From the NCBI GenBank assembly GCA_022225965.2, contig JAKJXP020000026.1, forward strand, positions 423,780 to 487,779: DNA of 64,000 bases, read 5' to 3'. The notes below the pieces were generated by a model that saw only the letters and a program-made list of their open reading frames with translations, had not been told where the DNA came from and ran no database searches. A program made the position numbers and the translations under genes. Source of the DNA: Diatrype stigma. Taxonomy: Eukaryota > Ascomycota > Sordariomycetes > Xylariales > Diatrypaceae. Positions 34,360-47,427 of the stretch are shown one piece after another (within the stretch, counting starts at the first letter, position 1; each line of letters begins with the position of its first letter).

Positions 34360-37300
34360 TTAGCCAAGTTCATCAAAATCATCATCCCAACCCAACCTCT
34401 CGTAGATCGATGGCCGTCTCGGGGTCTGCTGCTGACCTGCCGCCGCCGCCATCACCACCTTATCATTCCCATTCCCATTTGAGGCGGCAGTGTCGTCCTC
34501 CTGAGCAACAGCGACAGCGACGGTGATAGATCCACCTCCACTCCCACTTCCCGTCTTCACCGGCGTAGCCGCAATACAGCTTTCCGGTGGTGGTGGCAGC
34601 AGAGACGACCTCCCCTTTAGCGATGACGATGATGGGCGCGGATTTGCCTTCGGCTTCGGCTTCTGTGGGGTCTCGGCTAGCAAGGCCCCACCGTAGCCGC
34701 CAGGGGGCGAAGACGGCATGCCGATCCCGCTGTCGGCATGCGGCACAACCGGTTGTTGTGGCTGCTGCTGCTGCTGCTGCTGTTGGCGGCGGCGCGGCGG
34801 GATCTGGAATTTCGGCTGCGCTATTTTGCGCGACGCCACCGGCGAAGATGCGAGGATGGCATCGTCGTTGTCGTCGTCGTCCTCCGATCTCTGCGGGGTG
34901 AAGAAATTGGTGTGTCGTAGCGCCGAGGGCCGGCCTGGCGTAGCTTGGATGTGACCCCTGGTGAAGGTGGAGGTAGTAGTAGTAGTAGTAGGAGGTAGTG
35001 GTACTGGCGACTCGTCGGGCATGGCGAAGGCGGAGTCGCTTTTGCGCTTCCGGGGCGCCGAGGACGGGATCAGCGAGGACGATGAGGGGACCTGGTCGGC
35101 CTCGATTGTCTGCCGGTAGTAGGCAGACGTAGTGTTGGTGGCAAAAGTGGCCGGCTGGCTGTAGGCGTCTCTGAACCGGACGCCCACCGGGGTCGCTTTG
35201 ACCACGCTCGGCAAACGCGGAGGATGCTGCGTTGGCTTCTTGGATTCTGCGGATTACCTTTGTTAGTACTGGTGGGCAAGTAGAAGTATGGGTTGCAGGC
35301 AGGAATAAAACTTACTTCGTAGCTGGGACAAGCTGGTTGTTGCTCGTCTCTCGGCAGCCTCAGCCATAGCTTTGCCTACAACATCCCTATTCGGCCGTCT
35401 TACAGAGTTGATAACATCTTGAAGCTCTGCCTGGACCATCGCTTCCTTCTTGACCTTGTCCTCCCCAGGTCTGCGCCTGACAGGCACAAGAGCAGAGTCG
35501 ACCGATGCCGTATCGTTCGCTTCGGAGTCTTTTTTGGGTATGTTAGTTATAGACAATGGTTCGCTGGCTTCCCTTTTCAGCATCGAAGTCGAAGTCGATC
35601 GAAGCAAGGCAATAATGCCACTCGGACCACGGGACATGCTCCGACGATGTTGTTCAGTTTCCTTTGATAAAACCTTGTCAAGCGTTTTTGGTTGTTTCAC
35701 TGGAGCTGATCGTTTGGCTGCAGTGCCGGGCCTTGGCTTGGGCTTTACTGCAGAGGTCTCTGGCCTCCTGGATTTGACCTTTGCAGGCGTTGACGCCATG
35801 ACAGGGCCTCCCAGTTTGCGGTTGATCGAGTCGCACTGTTCTGGCAACCTGGCAGAGAAACTGCGGAGACGTTAGTCAAGGAGTCAGGGCTCACTGGGCG
35901 GCATGCTACTTACAATGGTACGATCACGTCAACACAGAAGTCCTTTAGTGGATCTGATGTTGGCCTTAAGGAGTTCTGACTCTCGGGTTTGTGAGTAAGA
36001 TGGCTATCATCCATCGCGTTGACTTCATCTAGGGCCGTAGAGTGCCAGATACACAATCGATCTGCATGAACATCGAGTAGAAAAGGGAAATTGTGTCGAT
36101 TACGCTTCTTAGCGGGTGTCTGTTTCGCTGTCTCCGCGTCGGCATCGACACCAGGCAATCCTGGAAGCTGTGAATCGGCTACATTATCTGGAGTTCGCAG
36201 AGGCTCCAACGCAAGGATCTCTAATATGATAATCATCTGCAGTTGGGTCTCTCGCGACCTCAAGTAGGATAATTTGATTTTGACTTCCTGCGGTGTGGTC
36301 GAGGCGGTCGTTGTTTCGTCGTCATCCTTGGGCTGTGGCTTGTGGATATTCCACCACTTACGGGCATGTTCGTGTTCTAAGGGATATAAACCATTCTTTC
36401 CAAGCTTCATCTTTCTCACTTTTTTCTTCTTCGTCTTACTACTGCTTTGGTCGTCCGAGTCTTGCATGATGGGACTCATTTTGGAGATGATTTCAGGCAG
36501 CGCCTCACGGTACTTCTTGTCAATTTGAACAGTAGTCATGACAAGAGACTTTAGGAAATCTATCAAGTCGTTCATTTCTAACGTCGAGTCGCAGTCTAGG
36601 TGGAAAGCAGCACGCGCCCGAGATAGCGGACCTTTTGCGAAATATGCTAGAGAACCCTGAACATGTTAGGATAGTAAGCCATAGCAGATTCTATGGAAAC
36701 ATACCATTGAATGATAGAGCGCCTCCATATAGTGATTACGGATATTGTCAAAGATATCATTTGCCGTTGGCGGAGTTGGCGATTCGTCGACCTGTGGCCC
36801 TGACGCTTGCGGTACTTGCGATTGGGTGTTCGGTGCGTTGGCTGGAGGTGCATCAAGGCGTTGGCTTGCTGAGGCATTCCCGTCTTGTTGTGATGTAGAC
36901 TGACCATCTCCTGCGGGCGTGACGGATTGTTGTGTGGCTAGACCAACAGTCTGCATTGGAGTCGAAACGGATCTTGACCGAGCCGGCCTTTTTACCAGTG
37001 ACTGGATGGCTTCGATGGCTAACTTCCGCTTCTTGTTTTCGTTGTGTAGCTGAGGTGTCGTCAAGGGTTGCGGGATGTTCGTAGTGGTCGCAGCATGGCA
37101 TGAGCTCTTCTTGACTAACTGGCTACAGAAGACGGTAGCAAGCTCGCATAATGTCGTCAAATCCACCCAGGAGCCCAACTGGCAAAGAGAATAAAGCCCA
37201 TTTCTCTGCCGTTCCAACGCATACACAGTCCTATCACTTTCTAGCCTAGCGAGAAGCACGACAGGGCCGGCTGCCACTCGTCCTTCGAGGTCGAGTATTT

Positions 37301-37673
37301 TGATGTTGGACTCGAAATACCGGGAAGATCCAAAACTCCCATAGGGGGAATGGAGATCAAGGAAAGATAGACTGAGATGTTCTCGCGGGAGGAGCATTAG
37401 GGGCTGGAGGCTTCGAGGTTTGACAGCGAGGTTCTGAGGGTGCGGTTTGACTATGATAGGAGGCTTGAGAAGATCCTCCTCGACGGCGAAGGCGTCATGA
37501 CTGCGCTTTTTGCTCAGAGGCCTAGCTGAAGCTTCGTATTGTCCATTGGTGTTGAGGCGGTGATCCGAGGCGCTCGTGAGGATGCTTGGTCTCCTTGACG
37601 TAGTGGCTGTCGTTCTCGATGGGGGACGCGACGCGTCTGAAGAGCCACCGGGAACAAGCGTTCTGGAGGACAT
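34360..37673 (-). CDS. SLD3: DNA replication initiation regulator SLD3
   Basis: Four minus-strand exons: 36705-37673, 35914-36656, 35316-35860 and 34360-35246 (1047 aa). The introns are 48, 53 and 69 bp with good signals (GTATGT with CCTAAC; GTAAGT with CTAAC; GTAAGT with TACTAAC). I chose the start MSSRTLVPGGSSD; an upstream in-frame Met at 37766 would add a hydrophobic stretch foreign to the family. The Sld3 core is recognisable: YMEALYHSM joined to GSLAYFAKGPLSRARAAF, then MNDLIDFLKSLV, the Lys-rich KTKKKKVRKMKLGKNGLYP with EHEHARKWW, and LSYLRSRETQLQMIIILEIL. The C-terminal third is disordered, with Gln runs and Ser/Thr-Pro sites. Sld3 binds Cdc45 and, when CDK-phosphorylated, Dpb11, to fire origins; the S/TP-rich tail fits that regulation. 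Confidence 0.92.
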
Positions 37674-40608
37674 AAGAAGCTCGGCTCGGAAAGAATACCC
37701 ATCTATAAAGAAATATGAAAAGATAGAAACGGAGACGGCGTATTGAAGAGAAATCAACTGCTTCAAACAATGCTACATAGTACGTTGGAAGATCTCTAAG
37801 TAGGTCTCTCAGTAGGTATTAGTCGCTTGCATCGTGCAGAGTAAAGCGAAAGTCCCGTCCTCAAGCTAAGCTGGTATTTACGGAGTACCTGGTACTAAAA
37901 GGGAGCTATGATTTCACGCGTCAACGGGAAGGGAACATGCAAATTGGGGCACCGCGGGCCAAAAAACAGGTCGCGTTGAGGGGCTGCAGGTACGAAGTAC
38001 ATACAAGCATACATACATACATGTACCCCTACAGCTGCCCTACGCACAGGATGTAAAGTGGGACCAACAACCATGCAGGCCTTGTGTGCCTGGGGCTTTA
38101 TTATTATTTTCCAAGGTTATTTTTGATTGATCCTAGAAACGTCGATGGCAATCCTATGAATCGCTGTGAACAATTGCTATGGACATTTGGGCCTCTAGTT
38201 TCATATAAAGGAGAGGTGTTGCGCCGTGCTCGATGCTTATTAAGCGGGCCTTGACTTGATACTGATACCTATTGTCCAGATATTGTCCGGGCATCTTGTT
38301 TATGCCTAGGTACGGTCATATATATGTATTACCTACTGTAGGTATGCAATTGTATGTATAATTAGCCAAGTTACGGAGTATTGACGGCGGTTCCGGTCTT
38401 GACCCGTCCCCGTCCGTTGAAATCGGCTTGCAAAGGGAATCTCCGGATGCCATCTTATGTTTTGGATGGGGGACTAAAGTTGATGAATTGGAGAAGGGTG
38501 GCAAACACTCTGGAGATGAGATTCTAGCATCGGTTGCCCCTTTGCTTGGCTCCTTGCATGTCCCAATTTATCAAATGTAACAATTGTCTGCAACCCCTCC
38601 GGACCCTCCTTCGGGGCACTTTCCTGTTACTGACAGCTCGACACGTGAGATGGGGCTGTTGGGGATGTCCTAAGGACTAAACGCCTCCTCAGGAGGTCGA
38701 CCAGCAAGCTAGGCTTCCAATGGTATTTTGTATGCATCACAACGGCATCGCAACGGCATCGCAACGGTTTTAGTGGCTTGTGGGTTATTAACAGCGCTGT
38801 GCTATGTAGGTACGACATCATTCTCCAGTATTGATCCAGTATTGAGATGATGGCAGTAGGGGTGTTCAAAACACGTATTATGTACCCTAACACCTGTATA
38901 ATACGGACCCACCCACAAAACACCCAAATACCCATACTAAAGCCCGTATTATACCGTGTTTTGGTATTTTGCCTATGCCGCATCGTATTAATAACGTTTG
39001 CAATTCTCTCAAAGCTGTATATACTCGAATTAACTTGTTCCTTTGCAATTCCTCGTATTAACGATGCCCCAAAAGGCGACTTACGCTGCCGGTTCGGGCA
39101 TTTCAAGAATGACGCAGCATCTCGACGATAAGTATAGCCAGTATCGTAACTTTAATCGAAGGAACGCACGCTGAAGTATGCTTGCTGTATCGGGTTAGCG
39201 TATATTATATATGGGCCCGGAAAGGGTAAATCCGGCTCCGACGCGTGTCAGGGCTTATAACACATGTATTATACGGCGTTATACGTATTATACACTACAC
39301 GTATTTTGAAAGTTGCAACCCTAGATGGCAGAATTGTTAGTCCCTGTTTTTTTATAAAAAAATCTCGGCCGGTGCAATAGCTCCGTGGCTGAAATCCACA
39401 ACTAAACTCACCCATTGACATTGGGAAAGTATTCTATAGGCTTATACTGACGAGACTTGTCCTAGCTTACCCCTACTAGGTATGCTACAATTTCAGTGTT
39501 GTATTATATTGACTATTGGCCACTTGCTGCTCAAACAGGTAGCGTAGGGTAAACATCGATTGCAATAGATTGTTCCGATCTCAATGACAACCCTCCATCC
39601 TGACTCGTCCGTCGTAAAGCCACTCAAAGCCCTTTATTTCGAAGCAGCATGGTAAAACAAGGCTAAGGGTGAGGGCCAACGACCACGAGCAAGATATCCG
39701 AGATCTCCAAGGCATCTGAGACCTACAACCCAGAGGCTAGACTACATCACGTCTCCCTTATCTATCAATGCTGGGGTTGACGGTGCAGGTGGTGATACCT
39801 ACGTGATACTGTACTATGTAGGGCCGACCGAGTATATCACGCTATCTGGCTGCGATGCGTTGTTAGAGACGTGTTGTTGTCAACTTGGTGCGTACTTGAT
39901 TCGCTTTGGACAAACTTACTTACATGACTATCATGCATCTCATAATCGTCCAGGTTCTTGGTATTCATTGCATCTGGTCATTCTGAACCTTATAAACTTC
40001 AGATTGGGCATGCTATTTAGGTACTTGACTAAGTAATACCTGCCTGGTTATTACCGACCTACATACAAGTTCCCTACATAGCAGTAGTCATATGCCCTGA
40101 TACGCAATCGGGCAGTGGACAATTCCAGGTTGTACCATCTGTATGTCCCCACTCTAACCAGTCTGCCAAACACCCTGGACCCTGACCCAATAATACTACC
40201 TGGAACCCAGCACTAGAGAACTGCCTGACTGCTTAGGGACTGCCTAGGGACTGCTCAGTAGGGACTGCTTTTTGGGTCAAACCATTCAAATCCTGGCTCA
40301 TTTCCGACCTACGCAAACTAGTGAATGCTAACCTGAAAGTCTACGACTCGTCACTCGACTCCCGCCGCACCTATCGCATTATCGCACCTATCCTCAACCT
40401 ACGCACGACACCCCGACATCCGACATCCTACTATATCTCAATCACCATCACCCATACCCATCACCATCGCCATCGCCATCACCTGAGTCGTTTCGATGAT
40501 CGCCTGTGCTTGATCCCACGTGCCACTTGGACCGAGTCCAACCTCAGTCGACGTTGTCATCGACATCGACATCGACATCGGCCTCGACATCGACCATAAA
40601 CCGCCATT
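37674..40608. other. Divergent intergenic region between SLD3 and the MAPKKK gene
   Basis: The 2.9-kb spacer carries both promoters and the hAT-like MITE at 38857-39323. Near the MAPKKK start there are CATCAC/CATCGC repeats (40437-40482) and a GACATC hexamer run (40560-40596), probably in its 5' leader. A very short upstream ORF (ATG near 40496, six codons) precedes the main ATG. Confidence 0.6.
38857..39323. mobile_element. Non-autonomous hAT-like MITE (467 bp) with 8-bp target-site duplication
   Basis: The element starts TAGGGGTGTTCAAAACACG and ends GAAAGTTGCAACCCTA, so the termini form a short imperfect inverted repeat (TAGGGxTG). It is flanked on both sides by the identical 8-bp GATGGCAG (38849-38856 and 39324-39331), the target-site length of hAT transposases. 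Subterminal regions repeat ACGTATTAT/ATAATACG several times on both strands, as hAT ends often do. There is no transposase; at 467 bp it must be mobilised in trans. It sits in the spacer between SLD3 and the MAPKKK gene. The superfamily call rests on the duplication length and end structure, not on a protein. Confidence 0.85.
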
Positions 40609-43600
40609 ATGTCCGCTGAGACTTCACCGCGCGCTGTGCGATTTTCACAAGGCGAGGTTGAGCTCGTGCAGGATAAGATGAAGGGTTCACGCCCGATTGC
40701 TATAACTACCGACTCCGACGCTTCGGGGTCTTCGGAGGACTATGGTTCCGATCCACACGAGCTCGAACGTCAAGACGGACTGGGCTCTCTGGCACCTTAC
40801 GGAGATGGAAGCCTTTCCGGTTCCATGGCCTCACTTGCCCCCAACTCGGTAGCCAACACCAGTAGTCGTCATCGCACCAGTACCTCCGCTGAACAGAATC
40901 AGACCCATGCGAGTTCCGCTACCAATGGCGCCAATGCCCGCCAGCAGCAGAGACCCATCGTCACCCGAACACCTTCGAGCACCTATGCGCCCCAGCGTGG
41001 CCCCCATCCGGGTGTCTCGCCATCTTTCAACCTCAACACTAGATCCGGCTCCCGTCCCCGTCGGAGCGACCCCGCCGATAAGTTTCGCGACCAGGAACCC
41101 GCATACCTGCGCATGATCCGGGACCAGCGCCCGAATGGCTATTTTGACCCCTACACTCCCAGTGTCGAGTATTCGGATGAGGAATCGGAAGGAGAGACTC
41201 CCTCCTCCGAGGGGGTCTTTGATGACCGATTCAACGACGAGACCATCATGTTTCAGAACTTAGTCGACGATAACAAGGCTACTGAGGATGACCTACTGGA
41301 TCCCGACAACCGCGAGCGTTTAGAATGGCACGGCATGTTGGCAGCGGTTCTGACTGGAGATGTTGTAAGACAAGAAAAGAAGCGCCTCATCGGCACGTCA
41401 GAGCAGGAAGGTGGAATCAATGCACACAAGGCCGAGTTATGGATGGGCATCAGATCCAAGATGACTGGGCGTCCGCTTGCGCTCCAGCGACGGATCATCG
41501 AGGAAGCGCGTGCGAACCTCGACAGGGTCATCGACGAGATCATCCGCTTCGAAGTGCAGGGTGAGAGCGAAGTCGGAAAGCCCCCCATTGAGCAAATACG
41601 CGACGTTGTCAAGAAGATCGAGAGGTGTGAAAGCTTGTATCCCTCATGGGAGGCTCTCGGAGCTGCACACAAGACCGTCAACTCCCCACCATTCCAAGAA
41701 GCCTACAATGCTGTCATGTCCTGGTATATAACCAACGAGATGATCAACACGGAGCTAGAGATCCTGAAGAAATGGGTCGGTAACGACGAACTGGATTTTC
41801 AAAAGACAAAGTCGAGGTCGCCTAGCACCAACGGCCTCAGCGATGAAACTTCGTTCCTAGATCGTCTTCTGAAGGAAGACGGCCTGAAATCTCTACATGA
41901 CGAGGACGAAGCTGCGAAGCGGGAGAACGCGATCAAGGCGAAGACGCTCATTCGAAGAAGCATGCTGACGAATATATCTAACACCATTGCGAAGGCCAAA
42001 GAGACTCTCATCATGAACTCGGTTGCCTTCCAGAAGCGGCATCTCCCACCGTACATCGAGGAAATACTTACTCTCATCACCTTTCCGTCTCGGCTGATTG
42101 AGGAGATTATTAAAGTTCGTCTAGCATACGCCAGGAAAATGAAAGAGACGGCGCAGAATAATATCATTCTCACGGACCAAATGATATCACAATTCGAACT
42201 CTTGCTGAGGCTCGCAATCCGGATCAAGCAAGAATATTTGACTGTCTCACAGCCTCAGCCGGGTTGGCAACTACCAGCAATGCTTGACGATACATTCGAC
42301 CAGGTAGTCCTCGACGCCTTGAGATACTACTTCAAGATGCTTAATTGGAAGCTGAGTAGAAACAAGAACACGTTCAAGGAAGCAGAACTGCTGTTTCAGG
42401 AGTGGGACTTCGCCAATGAGATCGGCCGACACCTCCAGGGAGGTGACGTGGAGGTCGCGGAGCAATTCAGCAATCTCACTTACAAGGCTCTCAACCGACT
42501 GAGTCAGACGTTCGAGCGCGAGCTCCAGCGGAAACCCAAAGAGAGCGCCAGTGATATGAGCAAGAGGTATATGCAAGTACTAGACTCCGTACGAGTGCGG
42601 CAGAGAATGTTGCAGCGATTCTCAAGAATGTTAAGTGACCACTACGAAAATGCCTCGGACATGAGTATCGCCTTCGCAGCAGAGAACCTCAGAAACTTGT
42701 ACGAAAGGCTATCAGTTACTGGTCACTTTCTGGTCGATGAGTTTGAAGGTTATCAAGTCATCGCTTCGCCTGCCCTTGCTCATCGTGACACAGAAATTCC
42801 CACTATTCTACGGAATTGCTTTCACGATGAACCTTCCGACGACCCTACGGATCCGTATATATTAATTCTCAGGCCCGAGACACCCTTGCACTGGTTCGGC
42901 AATCGAAGCCAGCAGGCCCTCGATCTCGGCTCTCTCGATCTGAAGGTCGGCCAGATGCGGCTCATAGCCGATGGCTCCCAGGTCCGGTTGGCTACGGCAA
43001 GGAAGATCTTCCTAGAAACCATCGATATGCACCTTGACCTCATCGTTGAGGCCCGCTCAAATCTACATAAAGTCAACCATAAACTGATGGAAATAAGGAA
43101 AGTCGCTTTCAAGCTGTCAAATACCTTCATGGACAGCGTTGGAGTTATCCGAAAACAGACCCAAGGATTAGATTGCCAGAATCTCATTCAAACCTGTTTC
43201 GTCTTTGCCACGGAATTCGGCCAACGATCTCTGCTCTACATGGATAGCAATAGACGGCAAATGAACAACTTGAAGCTCACCAAACTTGGTCTGGACTGGG
43301 TCAGTTTCATTTGTGACGATTGCAAGGTCACCGACCGGCTTTCTTTCCGATGGGCAGTGCCAGCGCTTGAATTTGCGATGAGCATGACTAGAGGTCGACA
43401 TATCCTAGCTTTGGGCGATGATGAGTATGCTAGGTTGCGAGCTAAGGTATCCGGGTGCATGTCACTTTTGATATCGCATTTCGATATTTTAGGTGCCAAG
43501 TCGAACCAGGCTGCGCAATCAGAGCGAGAAAGGATCGAAGCTCTTATCGGGCAATCCAAACGATTCGATAAAAACGACGAAGAAGCCGCCGAGTTCACGC

Positions 43601-44752
43601 AAGAACAGAGGCTGCGGAAGATTTTCGAAATCGATGAGATGCAGAGGCAGGTCGTCGCCGAGCGACAAGGACTGGGACGGGTTATGGAGGTTTCGAACGA
43701 GGTGGACAGGTCTCTGGCCTACCTTTCCTCTTCAGCTACGAATGTTACCATGCGATGGCAACAGGGACATTTCGTGGGCGGAGGCATGTTTGGCAACGTG
43801 TATGCCGCAATGAACTTGGATACAGGCCATTTAATGGCAGTCAAGGAGATACGGCTGCAGGATCCGAAGTTGATACCGCAAGTTGCTACCCAGATCAGAG
43901 ACGAGATGGCCGTGTTGGAGGTGTTAGACCATCCCAACGTCGTGTCGTATCACGGCATCGAAGTTCATCGCGACAGAGTCTACATATTCATGGAATTCTG
44001 CTCAGGCGGTTCACTGGCCAATCTGCTGGAACACGGTCGTATTGAGGATGAACAAGTCATCATGGTTTATGCGCTGCAGCTCCTCGAGGGTCTTGCGTAC
44101 CTGCACGAGAGTGGCATTGCGCACCGCGATATTAAACCCGAAAGTAAGTAAACAGCATCGGGTTTTACTTATGTCAGTTACATTTGCTAACAACATACTA
44201 GATATCCTCCTTGACCACAACGGTGTCATCAAGTATGTCGACTTTGGTGCAGCCAAGGTTCTCGCACGGCAGGGCCGCACCATGATTCATGGAATTGCAG
44301 CAACAACGAGGCCAAACAACTCGATGACAGGTACGCCAATGTACATGTCGCCTGAAGTGATCAAGGGAGAAAACCCAGGCCGCGCCGGGTCTGTCGATGT
44401 ATGGTCGTTGGGCTGCGTCATTCTCGAGATGGCAACCGGTCGCCGACCTTGGTCGAATCTTGACAACGAATGGGCTATCATGTACAACATTGCTCAAGGC
44501 AACCCGCCTCAACTGCCAAGTTCGGACCAATTGAGCCCACAAGGCATCGATTTCCTCCAGCGATGCTTTGCTCGAAACCCCGGGGAGAGGGCAAGCGCTG
44601 TCGAGCTCCTCCAACATGAGTGGATCATGGCCATCCGCAATCAAGTCGTCGAGCCGCCAACTCCTAGTGATAGTAGCGGTTCTACCCAGAGCACCCCCCA
44701 TTTCTCCTCGGCTGGCAGCAGGGCGAGCGCCAACGGCGACGGGTTTTACTAG
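40609..44752 (+). CDS. SSK2: MAP kinase kinase kinase of the HOG osmostress pathway (Ssk2/OS-4/SskB)
   Basis: Exons 40609-44143 and 44202-44752 are joined over a 58-bp intron (GTAAGT, branch GCTAAC, TACTAG) that cuts inside HRDIKPEN. The product is 1361 aa, the usual size for the family. The first ~120 residues are Ser-rich and disordered, starting MSAETSPRAVRFSQGEVELV. A long helical regulatory region typical of Ssk2/Wis4 follows. The kinase domain begins near residue 1049: GGGMFGNVY loop, AVKEI lysine, HRDIKPEN catalytic loop, DFGAAK, a Thr-rich activation segment with MTGTPMYMSPEV, and DVWSLGCVILEMATGRRPW. Family knowledge: the kinase is activated through response regulator Ssk1 and phosphorylates the MAPKK Pbs2. 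The TAG stop at 44750-44752 is followed by a long in-frame open stretch (see next entry). Confidence 0.95.
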
Positions 44753-45121
44753 GAGAAACGTCCGTCGCCCGAAGCACTGCCGACTATCAACGTGACAGAG
44801 GTGAAGAGAAGAATGAGCTCGATAGACGAAACGGCGGTACCCGCCACCAATCTCCCGTCTCCTGACTTCCCTTTGCCGAGTATAGAGACGCTTCTCGAAA
44901 CTAATATACCTGAGACGAGCGCACACGAGACGGAAGATCCAATTGCGAGGTTCGGCCTTCTCGAGAATATGCAAGCTGCCCATGAGTCTGCCAGGAGGGC
45001 AGACGCGAGAGAGACGCTCGCTAGGAGATCTAGAGCGAATACCGAACCCCCGGCCTGGACTGCCATGGATGGTATCACAGACACAGAGCGCCAGTTCGGC
45101 CCCGCTTCTGACTTGATCTGA
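44753..45121 (+). other. 122-codon in-frame open extension directly after the MAPKKK stop codon
   Basis: After TAC TAG the same frame stays open for 122 sense codons up to TGA at 45119-45121. The translation looks protein-like: EKRPSPEALPTINV, an acidic Pro/Ser part (ATNLPSPDFPLPSIETLL) and a helical Arg/Ala/Glu segment (FGLLENMQAAHESARRADAR). It could be the original C-terminus cut off by a nonsense change, a readthrough extension, or coding-like 3' UTR. No phase-compatible donor for an intron ending at the TACTAG is convincing. Confidence 0.6.
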
Positions 45122-46877
45122 TAGAGCAAGTGGCGAGGCTCGAAAACGAAGAAGAACCGATTATATAGATGCAGGCCAGGAATAGCAGGGCCGTCATCGT
45201 GAGGTGTGCACATGATGAAACCGGCTTTCACGGAGCACACGTATATACATACATATCTACATATCTACATATTGTACGAACATCACATCATGGTGGAGAT
45301 GGCGTTCTTTTCGAAACAAAGCAAAGCAAAGCAACAGGTACATCGAACCGAACACCCTCGCTGTATACCCGTTTTCCTTCCCATTTTCTTGGCCTCCAGC
45401 CGAAAAAGGAAAGAAACAAACAACTGCACATATTCTCCGTTTCTTTGTTTTCCCTGATAAGACTTTTTTTATTTTCCTCACGCAACAACATGAACGGATA
45501 AGGATGCATCAGCGACGGCGTCGGAAATACCTATGTCCTATCTACTGTCTTGTCCTTTTTTCCCCCTTTGTGACCCCTTTACAAATTGTGTAAACACCGC
45601 CGCAGGAAAGGAAACAAACCTGGGCCGAGGAGGAATTTAATGGGACGGGACGGGACGGGACATACATACACACATGGCCGTCTGTCTCGTCCTAGTCTGG
45701 TGTAGTGGCGCGGAAACAAGAGCAGCATATGTTATGTACGCGGCGTGTGTGTGTATATGTGCATGTCCGTCAATGCTGTGTACCTTCGTTTTGCTCAGCA
45801 GGATTGGCTGTTCGTAAAGAATCGAATGGAGAAAGGGGAAGGAGGGAAGGAGGTCTACGCGCAGGCCAGTGTCGAACTGTACGCACGATGTCCTGGAGAA
45901 ATCCGGTTGGTCCTGAAATGATCTAACTCGCTGTATATCTGGCTTGAGTGATTGGCGGATTGGTCTAATGATTGATCGATCGCCTGGCTGGCTGGCTGGC
46001 TGCGAGGCCAAACGATGTGAAGTGGTGTACGGTGAGACAGACAAGATGGGATGAGACGAGATGAGACGAGAGGGAACAGGAACGAGGACAGGATGAAATG
46101 GGATGGAAGCGGTTTCCTCTGGGGGGAGGGGGGGGAATAGGTATATATATATACGACCAGTATGGAATAACAGAACATGCTTATTTATACTTCACACATC
46201 TTAAGTCTATATCAAAGAATTTCCTTGTTGAAGCGGTTATGCCAATCAAAGGGGCAAGGTAAAAATACTCAATCTTTAGTTGTGCACGAACGAATAGAGC
46301 CTTCGCTATGTAAGGTTCTTATGCAAGGGTGCCACAATCTCGGCCTCGCCTTTGGTCTCTATAAAAACCGGCCTTTCATCCCATAACCAAACGGGACGTC
46401 GCAAGCCGGGCGGACCATATCAGTTCGAGCCGGGCCCGGTCGGGTCGGACCCACTGAGTTCCCGACCTCGGTAGATGCTGTCGGTAAGTCCGTCCGGCGT
46501 TCCAATATCCTCCGCCTCCGAGCAGGGGCCGGCTTCTCCCGTTCGTTTATTCACTAGCAGCACGCGCCGCGTTTCCTTCGGCTTCGGGAGTCCAGCTTTC
46601 ATTGCATTTTTCCCACTAGCTGGAGCTGAAGAAGCAGGTAGGTGCCTAACCTAAGTAGGTAACGAGGGAAGTAAGGAATATACTAAGTAATAGATCCGCC
46701 CCTTTTGAGTGGATCTCAGTGCTTGAAACAGCTGCCTGAGGTTCTTCGCCGAGCTGACTCACAACTACAATAATCCTGCTTACTGCCAAGACCGGGGGGG
46801 GGGCTGATGTTCATTTCACTCCATTTCATCAAAGAGTAAAATGACAACTGGAATGACGATGTTTTTATCGCCGTTCG
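45122..46877. other. Intergenic region, low complexity
   Basis: No supported gene. There are simple tracts (GGGAC repeats at 45640-45660, G runs at 46125-46135 and 46795-46803). A minus-strand frame at 46420-46602 is open for 60 codons, but it has no domain or splice partners. Confidence 0.5.
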
Positions 46878-47150
46878 TTAGGTTGGGAGTTGAACCCCTT
46901 GCTCTTCCCTGACTTTTCCCGGGCCTGGCTCTAGTCTCGTCGTCAGCAGAATCGGTCCATCGATTGTGGTCACGACCCCCTTCTCCGCCGGTGGTGGACG
47001 GGGGAGATCTCTTGGGTTGCGGCGCTGACCAATGTCGGCGCAGTATCCGAATGCGAAGACCTCTTTACGAGTGGGACCGTATCCACCGCGCCATCGGAAT
47101 TTCACCGTGGCATCAGCCCGACGACGCTTGCGAATCCTCCGGGGCTGATT
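46878..47150 (-). other. Possible coding remnant, unrecognised
   Basis: On the minus strand a frame is open from about 47150 to the TAA at 46878. It reads NQPRRIRKRRRADATVKFRW, then GYGPTRKEVFAFGYCADIGQ, and ends PGKVREEQGVQLPT. There is no ATG in frame upstream before a stop. Composition is somewhat coding-like, but the family is unknown. It may be an internal exon of a decayed gene. Confidence 0.2.
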
Positions 47151-47427
47151 GATCTACATAAGCTGACTAGATGATATAGTCAAGAAAAGGAGACGTATGC
47201 AGGTATATGGTCATTCTCCTTCCACTAACGTGAGGGGTCCTCCAATATAAGCCTGCATCTTTTACAACAAAGTGTTTTCACTTTACCCCTTTGCTTGAAA
47301 TTAGGAAAAGGCATAGATATATAAACTCTATAATTTTTTGACACTATATAAAAATACAAATAAAACCAAATCTAGGCCAACCATATATACCATCATCACT
47401 ACCTCCCTCACCACCACCACCACCACC

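Noticed and set aside
38627..39131. Open frames across the MITE on both strands
   Set aside because: They run through the terminal repeats and target-site duplication and show no transposase or BED-finger motif.
40321..40599. His/Arg-rich 92-codon frame just upstream of the MAPKKK start
   Set aside because: It begins with GTG, and its His/Arg run is the product of a GACATC/CATCGC DNA repeat in the 5' leader.
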